Of a DNA stretch of 64,000 nucleotides, positions 11,764 to 21,911 are shown piece after piece; position 1 is the stretch's first letter, and each line of letters begins with the position of its first letter. This DNA is from Prostheceraeus crozeri (Eukaryota > Platyhelminthes > Polycladida > Euryleptidae). Location of the stretch: NCBI GenBank assembly GCA_907163375.1, contig CAJQUW010011269.1:104105-168104 (forward strand), written 5' to 3'. A program made the translations under genes and the position numbers. Below the pieces are notes generated by a model. The model ran no database searches and was not told the origin of the DNA. It saw only the letters and a list, made by a program, of their open reading frames with translations.

Positions 11764-12260
11764 AGTAATGGGCAAAAGACCGTTCCAGGACACCATAAAA
11801 TTCAAAAAAATAGTATCTTTAAAAACGACATAAATTCATGAATTTAGACCCTTTTTCAGGTTTTTAAGACCTAAATTCATGAATTTAGTCGTTTTTAAAG
11901 ATACCGATTTTTCAAAAAAATGGTACTTTTTAAATGGTCTAAATTCATGAATTTTGGTCATTTTTCAGGTTATGAAGACCTAAATTCATAAATTTGGGCG
12001 TTTTTAAAAATACCCAATTTTCAAATTTTTCAAAATCTCAAATTTGAGAATTACAATTTTCACCCTTAAAATCATGACCGTTCCAGGACACCGAAAAAAT
12101 CAGAAAAGTTAAGAATCTCAAAATTTGAGAATTACAATTTTTACCTTGAAAATCATGACCGTTCCAGGACACCAAAAATCATAAAAGTTGAGAATTTCAA
12201 ATTCATGAATTTTAACCATCTTTCAGGTTTTTAAAATATATCATGTGACTAATAATATTT
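11764..12260 (+). repeat. Polinton left terminal inverted repeat
   Basis: About 497 bases, matching the reverse complement of 24621-25039 almost throughout. It contains three copies of GACCGTTCCAGGACACC (near 11779, 12076 and 12157) and several palindromic blocks, AAATTCATGAATTT and CTCAAATTTGAG. The left repeat is about 80 bases longer than the right because it holds one extra internal unit. The match runs up to about 10 bases before the first gene's start codon. Confidence 0.9.
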
Positions 12261-12268
12261 CTTTAAAA

Positions 12269-13036
12269 ATGGAAGAAACAAAAGTGGATGAAACAAAAGT
12301 GGAAGGAACTTCAGAAATGGAAGAAACCGCAAGAATATATCCTTCGTTATCATATGAACGTAGTTCTACTATAATGGACATTGAAAAAATGAACAAAGAA
12401 AAACACAAAGATAGAGTTAGGTATATGAAAGATAAGGAATCTCAATTATTACTTAGACAAGAACATTATAAAAAATTAAGAAAGAGATGGACTAATGTTA
12501 AGAATGTAACACAAAGAATTGGCATATTCTTAACAATAAGTTTAGGCGCTCTCACTATTGTTATATCTTCAGGTGTTTTAGTAATTCCAGTAGTTGCTAC
12601 AGCTTTAACAGGTACGGGTGTTTTTGCAACTTCACTTGTTACAATGTTAGATAAATCTTTAATAACTAAGAAACGAAAATCATTAAAAACTAAGCATTTA
12701 CATATTAAAGAAGTCTATGATAAACTACATTACTACTTTCAAAGAGTATGTGATGATAATGTTATTACGTTAGATGAGATTGAAAAATTTGATCAAATAG
12801 CTAATGAAGTAAATCAAATATCCTTTCAATTACAGTCCGAAAAAGTTGATGATAAGAATAAACATGATGGCAAAATTTCGAGTGATGGTAAAATTTCTAA
12901 TGAAGAAAATGACAAAATTTTTTTAGAAGAGCTAAAAATTTTTAGCGAAAATTTAAGCAAAACTTTATTAAACAAATCTTTAGACGAGAAAACTTTAAAC
13001 GAAAAGATGACAGACAACAAAGCAATAAAAAAATAA
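12269..13036 (+). CDS. Polinton hydrophobic protein, function unknown
   Basis: 255 codons. The start is set at the ATG in TTTAAAAATGG, the same context used by the other genes of the element; a GTG-initiated extension upstream lies in the terminal repeat. The N-terminus is acidic and repetitive (KVDETKVEGTSEMEE), followed by a basic charged helix. A hydrophobic stretch at about residues 85-130 (IGIFLTISLGALTIVISSG, VLVIPVVATALTG) could span a membrane twice or form an amphipathic hairpin. The C-terminal half is charged, helical and lysine-rich. It is the first gene after the left repeat and the reading frame is undamaged. I do not recognise the family; a membrane-active minor virion protein is possible but unproven. 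Confidence 0.6.
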   Translation: MEETKVDETKVEGTSEMEETARIYPSLSYERSSTIMDIEKMNKEKHKDRVRYMKDKESQLLLRQEHYKKLRKRWTNVKNVTQRIGIFLTISLGALTIVISSGVLVIPVVATALTGTGVFATSLVTMLDKSLITKKRKSLKTKHLHIKEVYDKLHYYFQRVCDDNVITLDEIEKFDQIANEVNQISFQLQSEKVDDKNKHDGKISSDGKISNEENDKIFLEELKIFSENLSKTLLNKSLDEKTLNEKMTDNKAIKK

Positions 13037-13103
13037 TTTGTTCAGTAAAATGTTTTTGCTGTATTCCAATGTTACCACAAAATTCAAATATTATATTTTA
13101 AAA

Positions 13104-13913
13104 ATGGATAAAATTAGAGCTGATAAATTTAAAAGAATTAAACAATTAGAAGAGTTAATAAAACAAAGAAATATTATGAAAGAAAATCATCTTCAACATA
13201 GAATGATAAAAGCTGGTATTCAATCTGATATGTTTGAAAAAGTGCAGCAAACCGAGCAAGTAAAAACTGATTTTGAAAAAACTATGAAACCATTTAAAAC
13301 TCTTGAAAAAGAACTTACAAATAATGATAAACAAATTGATATAACAGATCCAGAGCACAAAACTATATTAGATGACTATGGATTACTAGAATCAAACATT
13401 AATAAGAAATTACCAAAATCTATGCAATTTGAACATTCTATTTCTTTTATAGATGGAAAAACAATACCTAGATTTTATCTCGGACAAAAAGAAATATTTC
13501 CACAACCTTTTCGAGGTTTGATTTTTTCACCAGATAAATCTCCTTTTAATTTAGATAGAAATTTTGTTGATCTTTTAAGAGGAGCAGATTTAAATAATTA
13601 TGCTGTAGAAGATCTCATAAAATATAAAGCTATGTTAGATAGAGTTGGTGCAGTAAAATCTCTTAGACGTTATAAACAATTAGAAAATTTATTATCAACG
13701 GGAGTTAAAGTAGGAAAAGGTTTTAAAACAGAAACAACTGTATTTTTACCAGATGAACCACAAGAATTACTAAATAGATTAAATATTTTAGTATCTGCAA
13801 TAAAAGAAGGACATAATTCTAGTTTCAATGAAATTCATGCTATATTGAAAAGACTGTTAGAAAAGAAGATTCTAAATGAAGAGGATTATAAAAGTATAAC
13901 GGGACATCTCTGA
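13104..13913 (+). CDS. Polinton conserved-type protein, function unassigned
   Basis: 269 codons from the ATG in TTTTAAAAATGG; the longer frame back to 13038 is unlikely to be used. The N-terminal third is a probable coiled coil (KFKRIKQLEELIKQRNIMK and onward). A middle segment reads FYLGQKEIFPQPFRGLIFSP. The C-terminus, NRLNILVSAIKEGHNSSFNEI followed by a short helix ending LLEKKILNEEDYKSI, resembles a repeated feature of Polinton PW-like proteins as I recall them. The stop codon lies inside a GC-rich double hairpin (13899-13935) that supplies the last four residues. The frame is intact. Possible structural role, not established. Confidence 0.6.
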   Translation: MDKIRADKFKRIKQLEELIKQRNIMKENHLQHRMIKAGIQSDMFEKVQQTEQVKTDFEKTMKPFKTLEKELTNNDKQIDITDPEHKTILDDYGLLESNINKKLPKSMQFEHSISFIDGKTIPRFYLGQKEIFPQPFRGLIFSPDKSPFNLDRNFVDLLRGADLNNYAVEDLIKYKAMLDRVGAVKSLRRYKQLENLLSTGVKVGKGFKTETTVFLPDEPQELLNRLNILVSAIKEGHNSSFNEIHAILKRLLEKKILNEEDYKSITGHL

Positions 13914-13935
13914 TGTCTTTAAGGGCTTCGCCCGT
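13899..13935 (+). repeat. GC-rich double-hairpin module, copy A
   Basis: The outer ends ACGGG and CCCGT are complementary. Inside are GACATC-TCT-GATGTC and GGGC-TTC-GCCC. Three related copies lie in the PolB gene. Here the module overlaps the stop codon of the upstream gene and sits before the penton gene. Confidence 0.8.
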
Positions 13936-14038
13936 AGCTGAAATATGTTGTTTCTAATTTTTATTTATGATTTTTATCCATGATTTTTTAAAAAAATATT
14001 TCATAAATAAATATCTGTTTAAATTTCTTTGTTTAAAA

Positions 14039-14841
14039 ATGTCTTCGAGAGAATTATCATCAGTAGATTTTGACAAAATTAATAATCATTTAGAAAATTT
14101 AACAGAGATTTTGGGTTCATCAAAATTTAGTACGACGTTAAAAATTATAACAACTACTTCATCACACACTTGTAATTTAGAACCCATTCTACATTTGGAA
14201 CAAAATAAAAATTATCAAATTGCATTGACTAGTTTCTCTACATTTAACACTATTCAAAACGTTATCAAAGATGTGAATGATCAATTTAGATATTCTACTG
14301 ATAAAGGCAAAACATGGAAAATATTAACTTTTCTTCCTGGTTCTTACGAAGTTGAATCAATATCAAATGAAATTAAGAGAAATTTAGGTATACCATTTAA
14401 AGATAAGAAACAATTACATTTTGCAGTTGAACCGGCAGTTAATAAATTTTCTCTTACTTTAGACGAAAATCATCAAGTTGATTTTAATCATGATAGATCA
14501 TTGTCAAAGCTATTAGGATTTAATAAACAAACCTATAGTCAAGGTTATCATTTAGGTGAGAAGATTCCAAAAATAACTGAAATAAATTCAATTGTTGTAC
14601 ATTGTGACATTATTGAAGGAGGATATATAATGGTAAATTATCAAATTTAATATTCAGTTTTCCAGCTTTTACTGTACCCATTGGTTATAGATTAAATGTA
14701 ATTCCACAAACATTAATATATTTTCCTATTACAAGAAAAACTATTAACAACATTAACATTAGAATCACTGATGAAAAAGGACAAGAAATAAATTTTGGAG
14801 GTGAAGAGATTATGATAGATCTTTTGGTTCGGGAGGTATAA
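14039..14841 (+). pseudogene. penton-like minor capsid protein (PX/mCP), one frameshift
   Basis: Start at the ATG in TTTAAAAATG. The sequence has the pattern of Polinton minor capsid proteins: YQIALTSFSTFNTIQNVI, then FRYSTDKGKTWKILTFLPGSYEVESI, then VDFNHDRSLSKLLGFN, and ITEINSIVVHCDIIEGGY. Near 14631 the frame slips by one base. Sequence in the second frame continues the family pattern (SNLIFSFPAFTVPIGYR and EINFGGEEIMIDLLVRE) to a stop at 14839-14841. In the family this single jelly-roll protein forms pentons at virion vertices. A stem-loop follows the stop (14843-14861). The frameshift should abolish the C-terminal third. Confidence 0.8.
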
Positions 14842-14842
14842 A

Positions 14843-14861
14843 CTCCTACGCGAAGCTAGAG
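14843..14861 (+). other. stem-loop after the penton gene
   Basis: CTCCTACGCGAAGCTAGAG folds with GC/GC and CTA/TAG pairing around a GAA loop, two bases after the stop codon. It is GC-rich within AT-rich spacer and belongs to the hairpin theme of this element. Confidence 0.5.
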
Positions 14862-14927
14862 AAGTTTAATTTTCTTCTTCTTCTTTAAAAATAAAAATAA
14901 AATAAAAATAAATTTTTTTATTAAAAA

Positions 14928-15673
14928 ATGAGTGAAGTACCCCCATTAAATAAAAAAAACTTAAATTTAATCATCATCCAAATTTATCTAATAAAGTTTT
15001 GTCAGTTATTTGTGGAAGATCAGGTTGTGGAAAAACGTATCTATTATTTAAAATTTTAACGACTCCAAATTTTTTGGATTATAACAATCTTATAATTTAT
15101 ACAACAACAGCAGAACAACCCGTCTATCAATTTTTAAAATATGGATTTGAAAATAATCTTAAAAAAACAGCAATCGCTTCATTATTCAAAGAATATGAAA
15201 TTTCTGAAGATGAAGAAGAAATAAGTTCGTGGTGTGAAGAAGCAGCAAAAAATAATCAGTTAGTAGAATCTAATAAAAATAAGCACATAAAAATACAATT
15301 AATAGATGATAGTGGTAATATGCAAGATCTTAGTAAACTAGATAAAACAATGAAACATTGTGTAATTTTTGATGATTGTGTTCATGATAGAAATCAGTCA
15401 GTTCAGAGAAATTATTTCACAAGAGGTAGACATAATAACTGTAGTGTTTTTTATTTAACACAAAGTATGTATTCATTAGACGGAAGTGTTATTAGAAAGA
15501 ATGCAAATATATTTATACTATTTGAAATAAATGCAAGAAACTTATGTGATTTGTTAAGAGATTTATGCGTAAGAAATAAAGATGAATTTAAACAATCGTG
15601 TAACAATGCTTGGTCAAAAGATTATGGCTTCATTACAATTAATATTGATAAAAAATTCATGATAGAGTTATAG
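14928..15673 (+). pseudogene. A32/FtsK-HerA-type genome-packaging ATPase, N-terminal frameshift
   Basis: The ATG at 14928 has the element's usual A-rich context. The frame from it slips near 14955-14975 into the frame carrying the ATPase, so the first 15 or so codons and the body are separated by one indel. The body shows Walker A GRSGCGKT near its start, Walker B VIFDDC (about residues 120-126) and a sensor-like FYLTQSMYS. These are hallmarks of the packaging ATPase shared by Polintons, adintoviruses and larger DNA viruses, which drives DNA into capsids. Length is about 240 residues, normal for the family. Only the N-terminal frameshift is visible. Confidence 0.85.
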
Positions 15674-17564
15674 AACATATTTTCGCGGAGTGATAAAAAT
15701 ATACAAATATAGTGTTATAATATTTTATTTTTTTATTTTATGTATATATCAAATTTATCTATCTTAGAAATTAGAAAATTAAAAAGGTAAAGTAGTTATT
15801 CCATCAGGTAAAATTTTTTCTTTTATCATCAAATGGATCTAATGCTAATTTATGTTCTTCTTTTAAATACATTTTATGTTTCTTTGAATTAAGTCTATAA
15901 TTACATGCTGTTTTTATTTCATTATTAAATAATACATTTTTATAATCTTGAAATGTTATTTGATTAGCCACTGATGCCTTTGAAATTCCTTTTAATGTTT
16001 TATGTGTTTTAATATTATTAGTTGTGTTATAACAATAACATTTAGATTTTAAAAATATAGCTTCTGTTATGAAATCTTCATTTCCTTCTAATTCATCTTT
16101 TACTTTACATAAATCAGAAGGATGAATGATATCTTTTATTTTATCTATTTCTTCATCAACTGTAGAATTATACGGTTTTGTTAATTCTAAGAAAACAGAA
16201 TCGGTATCTGTAAAGTGTAATTTATAGTTTTTGCCATAAGCAGGTGCTCAATAATCATATATAAATTTATACATAAATAGTTTAGCTAATTCTAATATAG
16301 TGAATCCTATAAAATTAAACTTATCATGTTTTACGCTGATTCGACGTAAATGTACAGCACATAGTTCATCACTAAATCTAGTAGTTCTTTTATATGTAGG
16401 TTTCCTTGTTAAATTTTGAAACCTATCTTTATCATAAACTATTTCAATATTTTGTCTATTACGCACATTTTCTAAAGTCTTACCATAACATGCATTATTC
16501 ATTAATTTGAAGAACACGTTTCCAAAATCATCTTTATTTCTTTTAGCTATTTTACGTTTTTCAATATTGAACTCTATATAATTTTTTAACCATTTAGATT
16601 TTCTATACTCTAGTTTTCGATGTATTTTGGTGAGAATCATTCCATGTTCTAAATACCAATCTAGCATTCTTCCTTCAACAACATACTTTCTTTATTACTT
16701 TGTGTTAACATAAGTTTTTTTGTTGGCCTGTATTTCTTAGGAATTATAGATTTTTGATAATCTGAAAAATCTTCTATATTGGGAATTTTGTTTTCGGGAC
16801 AGAAAGGAAAATATTTTGTTTTATCTTTTATTTCATCAGGATATACTAAATCAACTTCATATATATAACCATGATTATAATTTCCATCATATGTTTTTTG
16901 ATAATCAAGAATATTACACCATTCCATCTCACCTGTTGGTAATTCTTGTATCATGCAAGAAGAATATAAGCTATTAAAATCATAATATAACAAATAGTTT
17001 TCTCTCATGATTTCATCAACTGCTGCTTGACTATCTTCATTTGATATAAGTCCTTCTCTATTTTGATTAAACAATTTTATAAACTGATCACTTTCTTCTG
17101 GAGATAAAGGTTTCATTATTCCATAATCATCAGGCTTTACTTTTTTTATTGTAACATTAACATATCTATTACCTAAAACTGATGAAACTCCACCTCTAAT
17201 TCCAGATTCAAAAAATAATAATTTATCATATGTATTTTCTTTATAATGTTTAAGTTTAACACCAGTATGTTTCAATCCTGCTAACCATGTTAAACCTGGT
17301 GTAGAATAACAATAACATGGATCTATTCCGTGATATTCTAAACACATGTCACGAAAGTTTTCAAAAAGATCAGTAAGGAGTAATACATCTATCTGAAGAT
17401 ATTTCATTGTATAATCATACATTGTTTTACAATTTAACTCTCTCCAATTCTTTTCAGCTTCTGCATAATCTTCTTCAGATAATTGTGATTGTTTTAATGT
17501 TGATTTAAATTTATTTATTGGAGGAAGTTGTTTTTCTTTCATAATTTTATTCACAGAATTAAAA

Positions 17565-17632
17565 TCAGTCTTCGACTGTGAACCACAGGTTTTATCTCCA
17601 GTTATATCAGTCTTCGACTGTGAGCCGCAGGC
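17565..17632 (-). repeat. paired GC-rich hairpin modules inside PolB, second family
   Basis: Two copies (17565-17590 and 17607-17632) read on the minus strand as CAGTCGAAGACTG, a 5-bp stem with GAA loop, preceded by GCCTGCGGC or its decayed form CCTGTGG. They lie in frame in PolB and encode the duplicated peptide CGSQSKTD, between the ExoII and ExoIII motifs. Confidence 0.7.
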
Positions 17633-18366
17633 TATATACTCATACGGAAATATTCCTTTTAAAGGTTTTAAATTATATTTATTTAATATTTTACATTGTT
17701 CAGGTTTCAAAGTTTTCCCCATAACATCTAATGAATAAGGAGTAAAAAATCTAAATGCATCTAAAATTCTAATACAACCTAATTGCATTGAAAAATATTC
17801 TTCTTCTGTTTTATATAGTACATTTATTTGTTGTAGTTGTAATTTTTCAGATGAAAATAAATCTTTCATTACTAGATGGAAATCATATTTAGAACCATTG
17901 TAGAAATATAGAGGAACAAAGTTATATTTAAATTTATTAGCATTAAGATTACAAGAATTATGTGCTGCACCTCTATATAATCCATTTAGATGATCATGAT
18001 CTTTTACCTTATCAATATATCTACCTCTGCCATTTTTATAATTTTTTGTAAATTCTTTTCCACAGTAATAACAATTTGTTTCATTAACAAAATTAATTTT
18101 TTGTTCATCCGTTAATGGAAGCATTGGTATATTTGTTTCAAGCAATTGTGAAAAACGTCCTTGTAATTCTTCTACTTTCTTTGTAAACATTTCTGAACTA
18201 TCTTCACCATAGTATTGATAATATTCTGATTTAAATAATTCAGGATAATTTGAATGAATGTACATTCCCCAACATAATGGTTTTTGTTCAAATATATATT
18301 TTTCTTTACTTTGATCAGCTGCACTTTTTTCATATTTATAATTATCAGAATTATCATTATCAGAAT

Positions 18367-18402
18367 CGGGTGAAGCCCTGGAAGACATCTCCGATGTCCC
18401 GT
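18367..18402 (-). repeat. GC-rich double-hairpin module, copy B, in frame in PolB
   Basis: On the minus strand: CACGGGACATC, GATGTCTTCCAGGGCTTC, ACCCG. It encodes HGTSEMSSRASP just after the ExoI motif of PolB without disturbing the frame. It matches copies A, C and D. Confidence 0.8.
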
Positions 18403-19955
18403 GATTTTGTGACATATTAACATTATATGCTTCAAAATCACAATAAATAGTAAAGGGTACTTTATTTTTAAAATACCATTTATTATATTCTAAATAATCA
18501 TCTTTTGGAAATGTGTTTCTGACTGCTTCGTTTTGTTGGCAATTCTCCAAATGTCTATTCATTTCTTCTTTAGTTCTAAAGCTCGTCATACATTGGAGAC
18601 AAGGAAAATTAGCATCATCTGAAGTTTTTGTAAATATAGAAACATCTTTACACAATATAAAATGACCCTGATAATATAATATATTCGCTTGTGCTGGTTG
18701 TTTTGTCTGTTCTAGTTTTTCAAATTTATCTTTATATATTTCATGTGTTAAATCAATTTGTCTTTGTAAATCTTTTTCAGTCTGTTGATAATTTTGATTT
18801 AATATTTGTAACTGATAAATATATTCTTTATCATATTGTTCTTTATATTGTTGTAGACATTTTTTTAAAGATTCATTTATTTTTTGATTGGTTTCATTTT
18901 CTTCATTATTTAATTCTTTATTGTCTTTATCTAATTCTTGAATCGTTTCTAGCTTATTTTGATATTTATGGCCATATTCTTGTACTAATATTTTTGTTTG
19001 TTGTTGATAATCTGTTTTACATTTTTGTAAAATTTTATTTAAAGTTTGTAATTTTTGTTGATATTCTAAAGATAAAGATGAATATTTGTAATTATAATCA
19101 TCATTACGTCCTTTATAATTATTATGATTAATCATTATTGGTGATAGTGTTTTAACAATTTCAAATTTTTCAGTACATATTATATTTCCTTGGTAAAAAA
19201 TATTATGATGCATGTAATTTCCTCTATCATTATATACTATTTCTGATTGACATAAATTTTTATTATTCAAATAAAATTTTTTTGAATCTGAGTAAAGTGG
19301 AGTAATTTTACCAATAGAAACATAATTCACATTTAATTCAAAAACATTTACTTCTATTAAATTTTTATTCTTTTTATGAAACTTTATTAATCTATTATAA
19401 TCATATGGAAATTCATGTAAGCCATCAGAGAGATCAAATTCATTTATGTATTCTTCTTTATTGTAATGACTTAGTCTTTCTTTATGATATTCTGCAGGAT
19501 GTAAATGTGCTATAATAATCCACAGAAAACAATAATCATCTTCATTTTTTATGTTGATTATTTGTGGTGAACTGAAAGGTAAAGGAACATAACTACCACC
19601 AGTATTATTTTTATATTTATCAATTACTATTTTCTTGGATAGTATTTTAACAAATCTCCAACCAGATTCACGTAACTGGGCTTCAATTATACAATTTTCT
19701 AATTTAAGTATCATCGATTCAAATATGGGTTGTATATCATTTACATTATGAATTTCTTGCGAATTTGTAAAATGTCCTTGTATTATTTCTTCAGGAATTC
19801 CATCAGATCCAGTTTTTGTATAAAGTACTTCTACATTCATATAACATTTGAAAGATTTCTTAAATATATTATAAAAGTTTGTTAATACATTATAAAAAGT
19901 TTTATCGGTTTCATTATGTTCAACGGACTGATTAAATAAATATTTTATATCTGTT

Positions 19956-19992
19956 ACGGGCGAAGCCCTGGAAGACATCTTTGATGTCCCGT
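19956..19992 (-). repeat. GC-rich double-hairpin module, copy C, in frame in PolB
   Basis: On the minus strand ACGGGACATC, AAA, GATGTC, then GGGCTTCGCCCGT. It encodes HGTSKMSSRASP in the N-terminal region of PolB. Similarity to copy D extends for tens of bases on both sides, so C and D may have arisen by local tandem duplication. Confidence 0.8.
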
Positions 19993-20099
19993 GTACAGCT
20001 TCATCGGTTCGTTCAGCTTCATCTGTTTTTTTAATTTCGTATAATTCATCTATTTCGTTAAATTCATCAGTATCGCTAAATAAATATCTTCCATCTGGT

Positions 20100-20136
20100 A
20101 CGGGCCAAGCCCTGGAAGACATCTCCGATGTCCCAT
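20100..20136 (-). repeat. GC-rich double-hairpin module, copy D, in frame in PolB
   Basis: On the minus strand ATGGGACATC, GATGTCTTCCAGGGCTTGG, CCCGT. It encodes HGTSEMSSRAWP. It lies about 140 bases from copy C in the same orientation. Confidence 0.8.
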
Positions 20137-20548
20137 GTACATGTTCATCTTCACTATTAAAAACTTTTTCATATTCTGAATGTGAATAATCATCAAATAT
20201 TTTTTTAACTTTTATATCAGTAGGCAATGTTTCTAGATAGTTTTTATAACTATTTAATTTTAATATATTTCCTTCATCAACTCGATCTACATTTTGTAAA
20301 TGCAATCTACTATTAAAATGAGATTGATAACTTCTTTTTGTTTGCAACTTTTTTTACATAAGTTACAATAAAACTTTGGTATTTTCCATTTTTTTATTTT
20401 TTAAAGAAAATATTGTGTTTTAATTTTAGATATAAACATTCTAATATCAAGGACTTGAGTGTTATTTTATATTATTATATATTTCACGTTCCTAAGTTAT
20501 TTTATTTTCTATATCATATTAAGTTTCATCATATAATGTTTTATCATA

Positions 20549-21172
20549 TTAAGTTTTATCATATAACGTTTTACCAAAAGATAATTTAAATTTATTTTCA
20601 CTAACTATTGATTCTTCATCATCATCATAAATTGATTCTTCAACATCATAAATTACACTTTTTGGTATAGGATGCCATTCCCTGATAGGATACCATTCTC
20701 TTATTGGAATATCTAACTCTAAATTACATTTTTTATCTGATAATAATATAATAGAGAAAAATATTGGTCTTTGATCTCTTTTGGAAAATTTAATAACACC
20801 ACCATAATCTGAATCACTTTTAGTTTTTATTAAAGATGATAAAATTTTAAATTGATTAGATGTAAATCCTAATTTAAATTTTGTAGACCCGACACATAGT
20901 TGTCTAACAGTATCTTCAACTATACCATCATTATTATTTTCAATTGTAAGAAAATGAAATTTAGATAAATTTTGATTATATGTAGTATTAATATCATGTA
21001 CATCAGTAAGAGATATAAATTTTTCTTCACTTACATTTTTATAATTACTAATATTTTTATAATCTTTTTTACCATTTACACCATTATCAGATGTTTCAGA
21101 ATCATCATTTATATTATCATCATTATTATTAACATTATCATTATTATCATTATCATTATTATCATCATATTA
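20549..21172 (-). CDS. orphan ORF in Polinton, lacks a start codon
   Basis: An uninterrupted frame of about 205 codons runs on the minus strand from an Asp/Asn-rich low-complexity tract (GATAAT repeats) to TAA at 20549-20551. Readable segments include EEKFISLTDVHDINTTYNQN, STKFKLGFTSNQFKILSSLI, a duplicated IREWYPIREWHPI and an acidic C-terminus. It has no ATG in frame, because its 5' end is cut at about 21172 where plus-strand capsid sequence starts. I do not recognise the protein. Codon and base bias match the rest of the element, so it is probably a real gene, truncated by the rearrangement that also removed the N-terminal part of the capsid protein. Confidence 0.5.
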
Positions 21173-21730
21173 TCAACGGCTATTGCAAAAAGATTAAATA
21201 CTAACAAACCAATTCCAGTAAATTTTCTAAAGCGTACTGCTAGTTCAGTAACTTTTTCCGAACTAAGATTTAACTGGCATTTTACTAGAACTGCGAATAC
21301 TCCAAGATATTTATTACTAACTTTTCAAAGAAATAATTCTCCAAGTTTTGATAAGAACAATAATCTCTTCCATATTAATACAATTCGAAGTTTACAAGTT
21401 TCATTAAATCAAACCCGATATCCAATTGATCCATTAAGATTCGATGATACCAATAATCAATTTATGGAAGGATATGATTCTTATCGAAATCTTTGTATAG
21501 AATTTGGAGTTGAACCACAATTAACTCCTGGAGATTGGAGACATTTATATCCTGTTTTCTGTTTCGATTTAAGTGCACAATCTGAAGATATTATCAAGAC
21601 TGGTTGTGATGTAACAATTAATATTGAAAAGAAAGATTCCACAACTTCATTGATGGCTTATGGTTTATTGCTAGAAAATGTAAAATATTCTATTGAAATT
21701 CTTAATGGAAAGATGGCTAGGATTGGTTAG
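21173..21730 (+). pseudogene. major capsid protein (PY/hexon-like), C-terminal part only
   Basis: About 185 codons look like the C-terminal jelly roll of Polinton/adintovirus major capsid proteins: IRSLQVSLNQTRYPIDPLRF, YDSYRNLCIEFGV, LYPVFCFDLSAQSEDI, AYGLLLENVKYSIEILNG. The family protein is typically two to three times longer, with two jelly rolls that form trimeric capsomers. Upstream of about 21172 the plus frame merely mirrors the low-complexity antisense tract, so the hydrophobic IIII-rich N-terminus predicted there is spurious. The N-terminal jelly roll is absent, so this copy cannot encode a complete capsomer. A hairpin follows the stop. Confidence 0.7.
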
Positions 21731-21752
21731 TAACCTGAGGACCTTTGGCCCG
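21731..21752 (+). other. stem-loop after the capsid gene
   Basis: GGACC-TTT-GGCCC starts a few bases after the stop codon. It is another GC-rich hairpin with a three-base loop, in AT-rich spacer that then contains repeated AACTTAAAATTTT-type units (about 21775-21900). Confidence 0.45.
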
Positions 21753-21774
21753 ATAAGTTAATTAAAATTTTTGA

Positions 21775-21905
21775 TAACTTAAAATTTTGACAACTAGAAT
21801 AGATTAAAAATTTTTGATAACTAGAATAGATTAAAAATTTTTGATAACTTAAAATTTTTTCATAACTAGAATAGATTAAAATTTTTCGTAACTTAAAATT
21901 TTTTA
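21775..21905 (+). repeat. AT-rich tandem repeats upstream of the core-protein gene
   Basis: Four or five imperfect units combine TTTTTGATAACT, AGAATAGATTAAAA and CTTAAAATTTT. They fill the spacer before the ATG at 21912 and could contain promoter elements; nothing more specific is visible. Confidence 0.6.
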
Positions 21906-21911
21906 TTAAAA

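Larger units (their letters stand above)
15779..20372 (-). pseudogene. protein-primed family B DNA polymerase (PolB), multiply frameshifted
   Basis: The main frame (20347-16661) has a coiled-coil-rich segment (about residues 420-550) and a C2H2-like finger (FPCLQC...HLENC, about 580). It also shows ExoI (YCDFEAY, 630), ExoII (FYNGSKYDFHLVM, 820), ExoIII (YLQIDVLLLTD, 985) and PolA (YYDFNSLYSS, 1125). After a frameshift near 16665 the second frame holds PolB motif KLMNNACYGK. An in-frame TGA at 16244-16246 precedes the PolC box TDTDS (about 16200-16212), and one more frame slip occurs near 15815. At the N-terminus a cysteine/histidine finger is readable in another frame upstream, and no ATG opens the main frame. 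The enzyme would replicate the element from a terminal protein; this copy cannot. Confidence 0.92.

Noticed and set aside
12245-12268. Upstream GTG start for the first Polinton gene
   Set aside because: The ATG at 12269 has the context shared by the other genes, and the extension runs into the terminal repeat.
18691-19131. 146-codon hydrophobic plus-strand ORF
   Set aside because: Antisense shadow of the coiled-coil region of PolB; Gln/Lys codons read backwards give Leu/Phe/Val.
20972-21172. Hydrophobic plus-strand ORF start rich in isoleucine ahead of the capsid fragment
   Set aside because: It is the antisense of the Asp/Asn-rich GATAAT tract of the minus-strand orphan ORF, not a signal or membrane segment.
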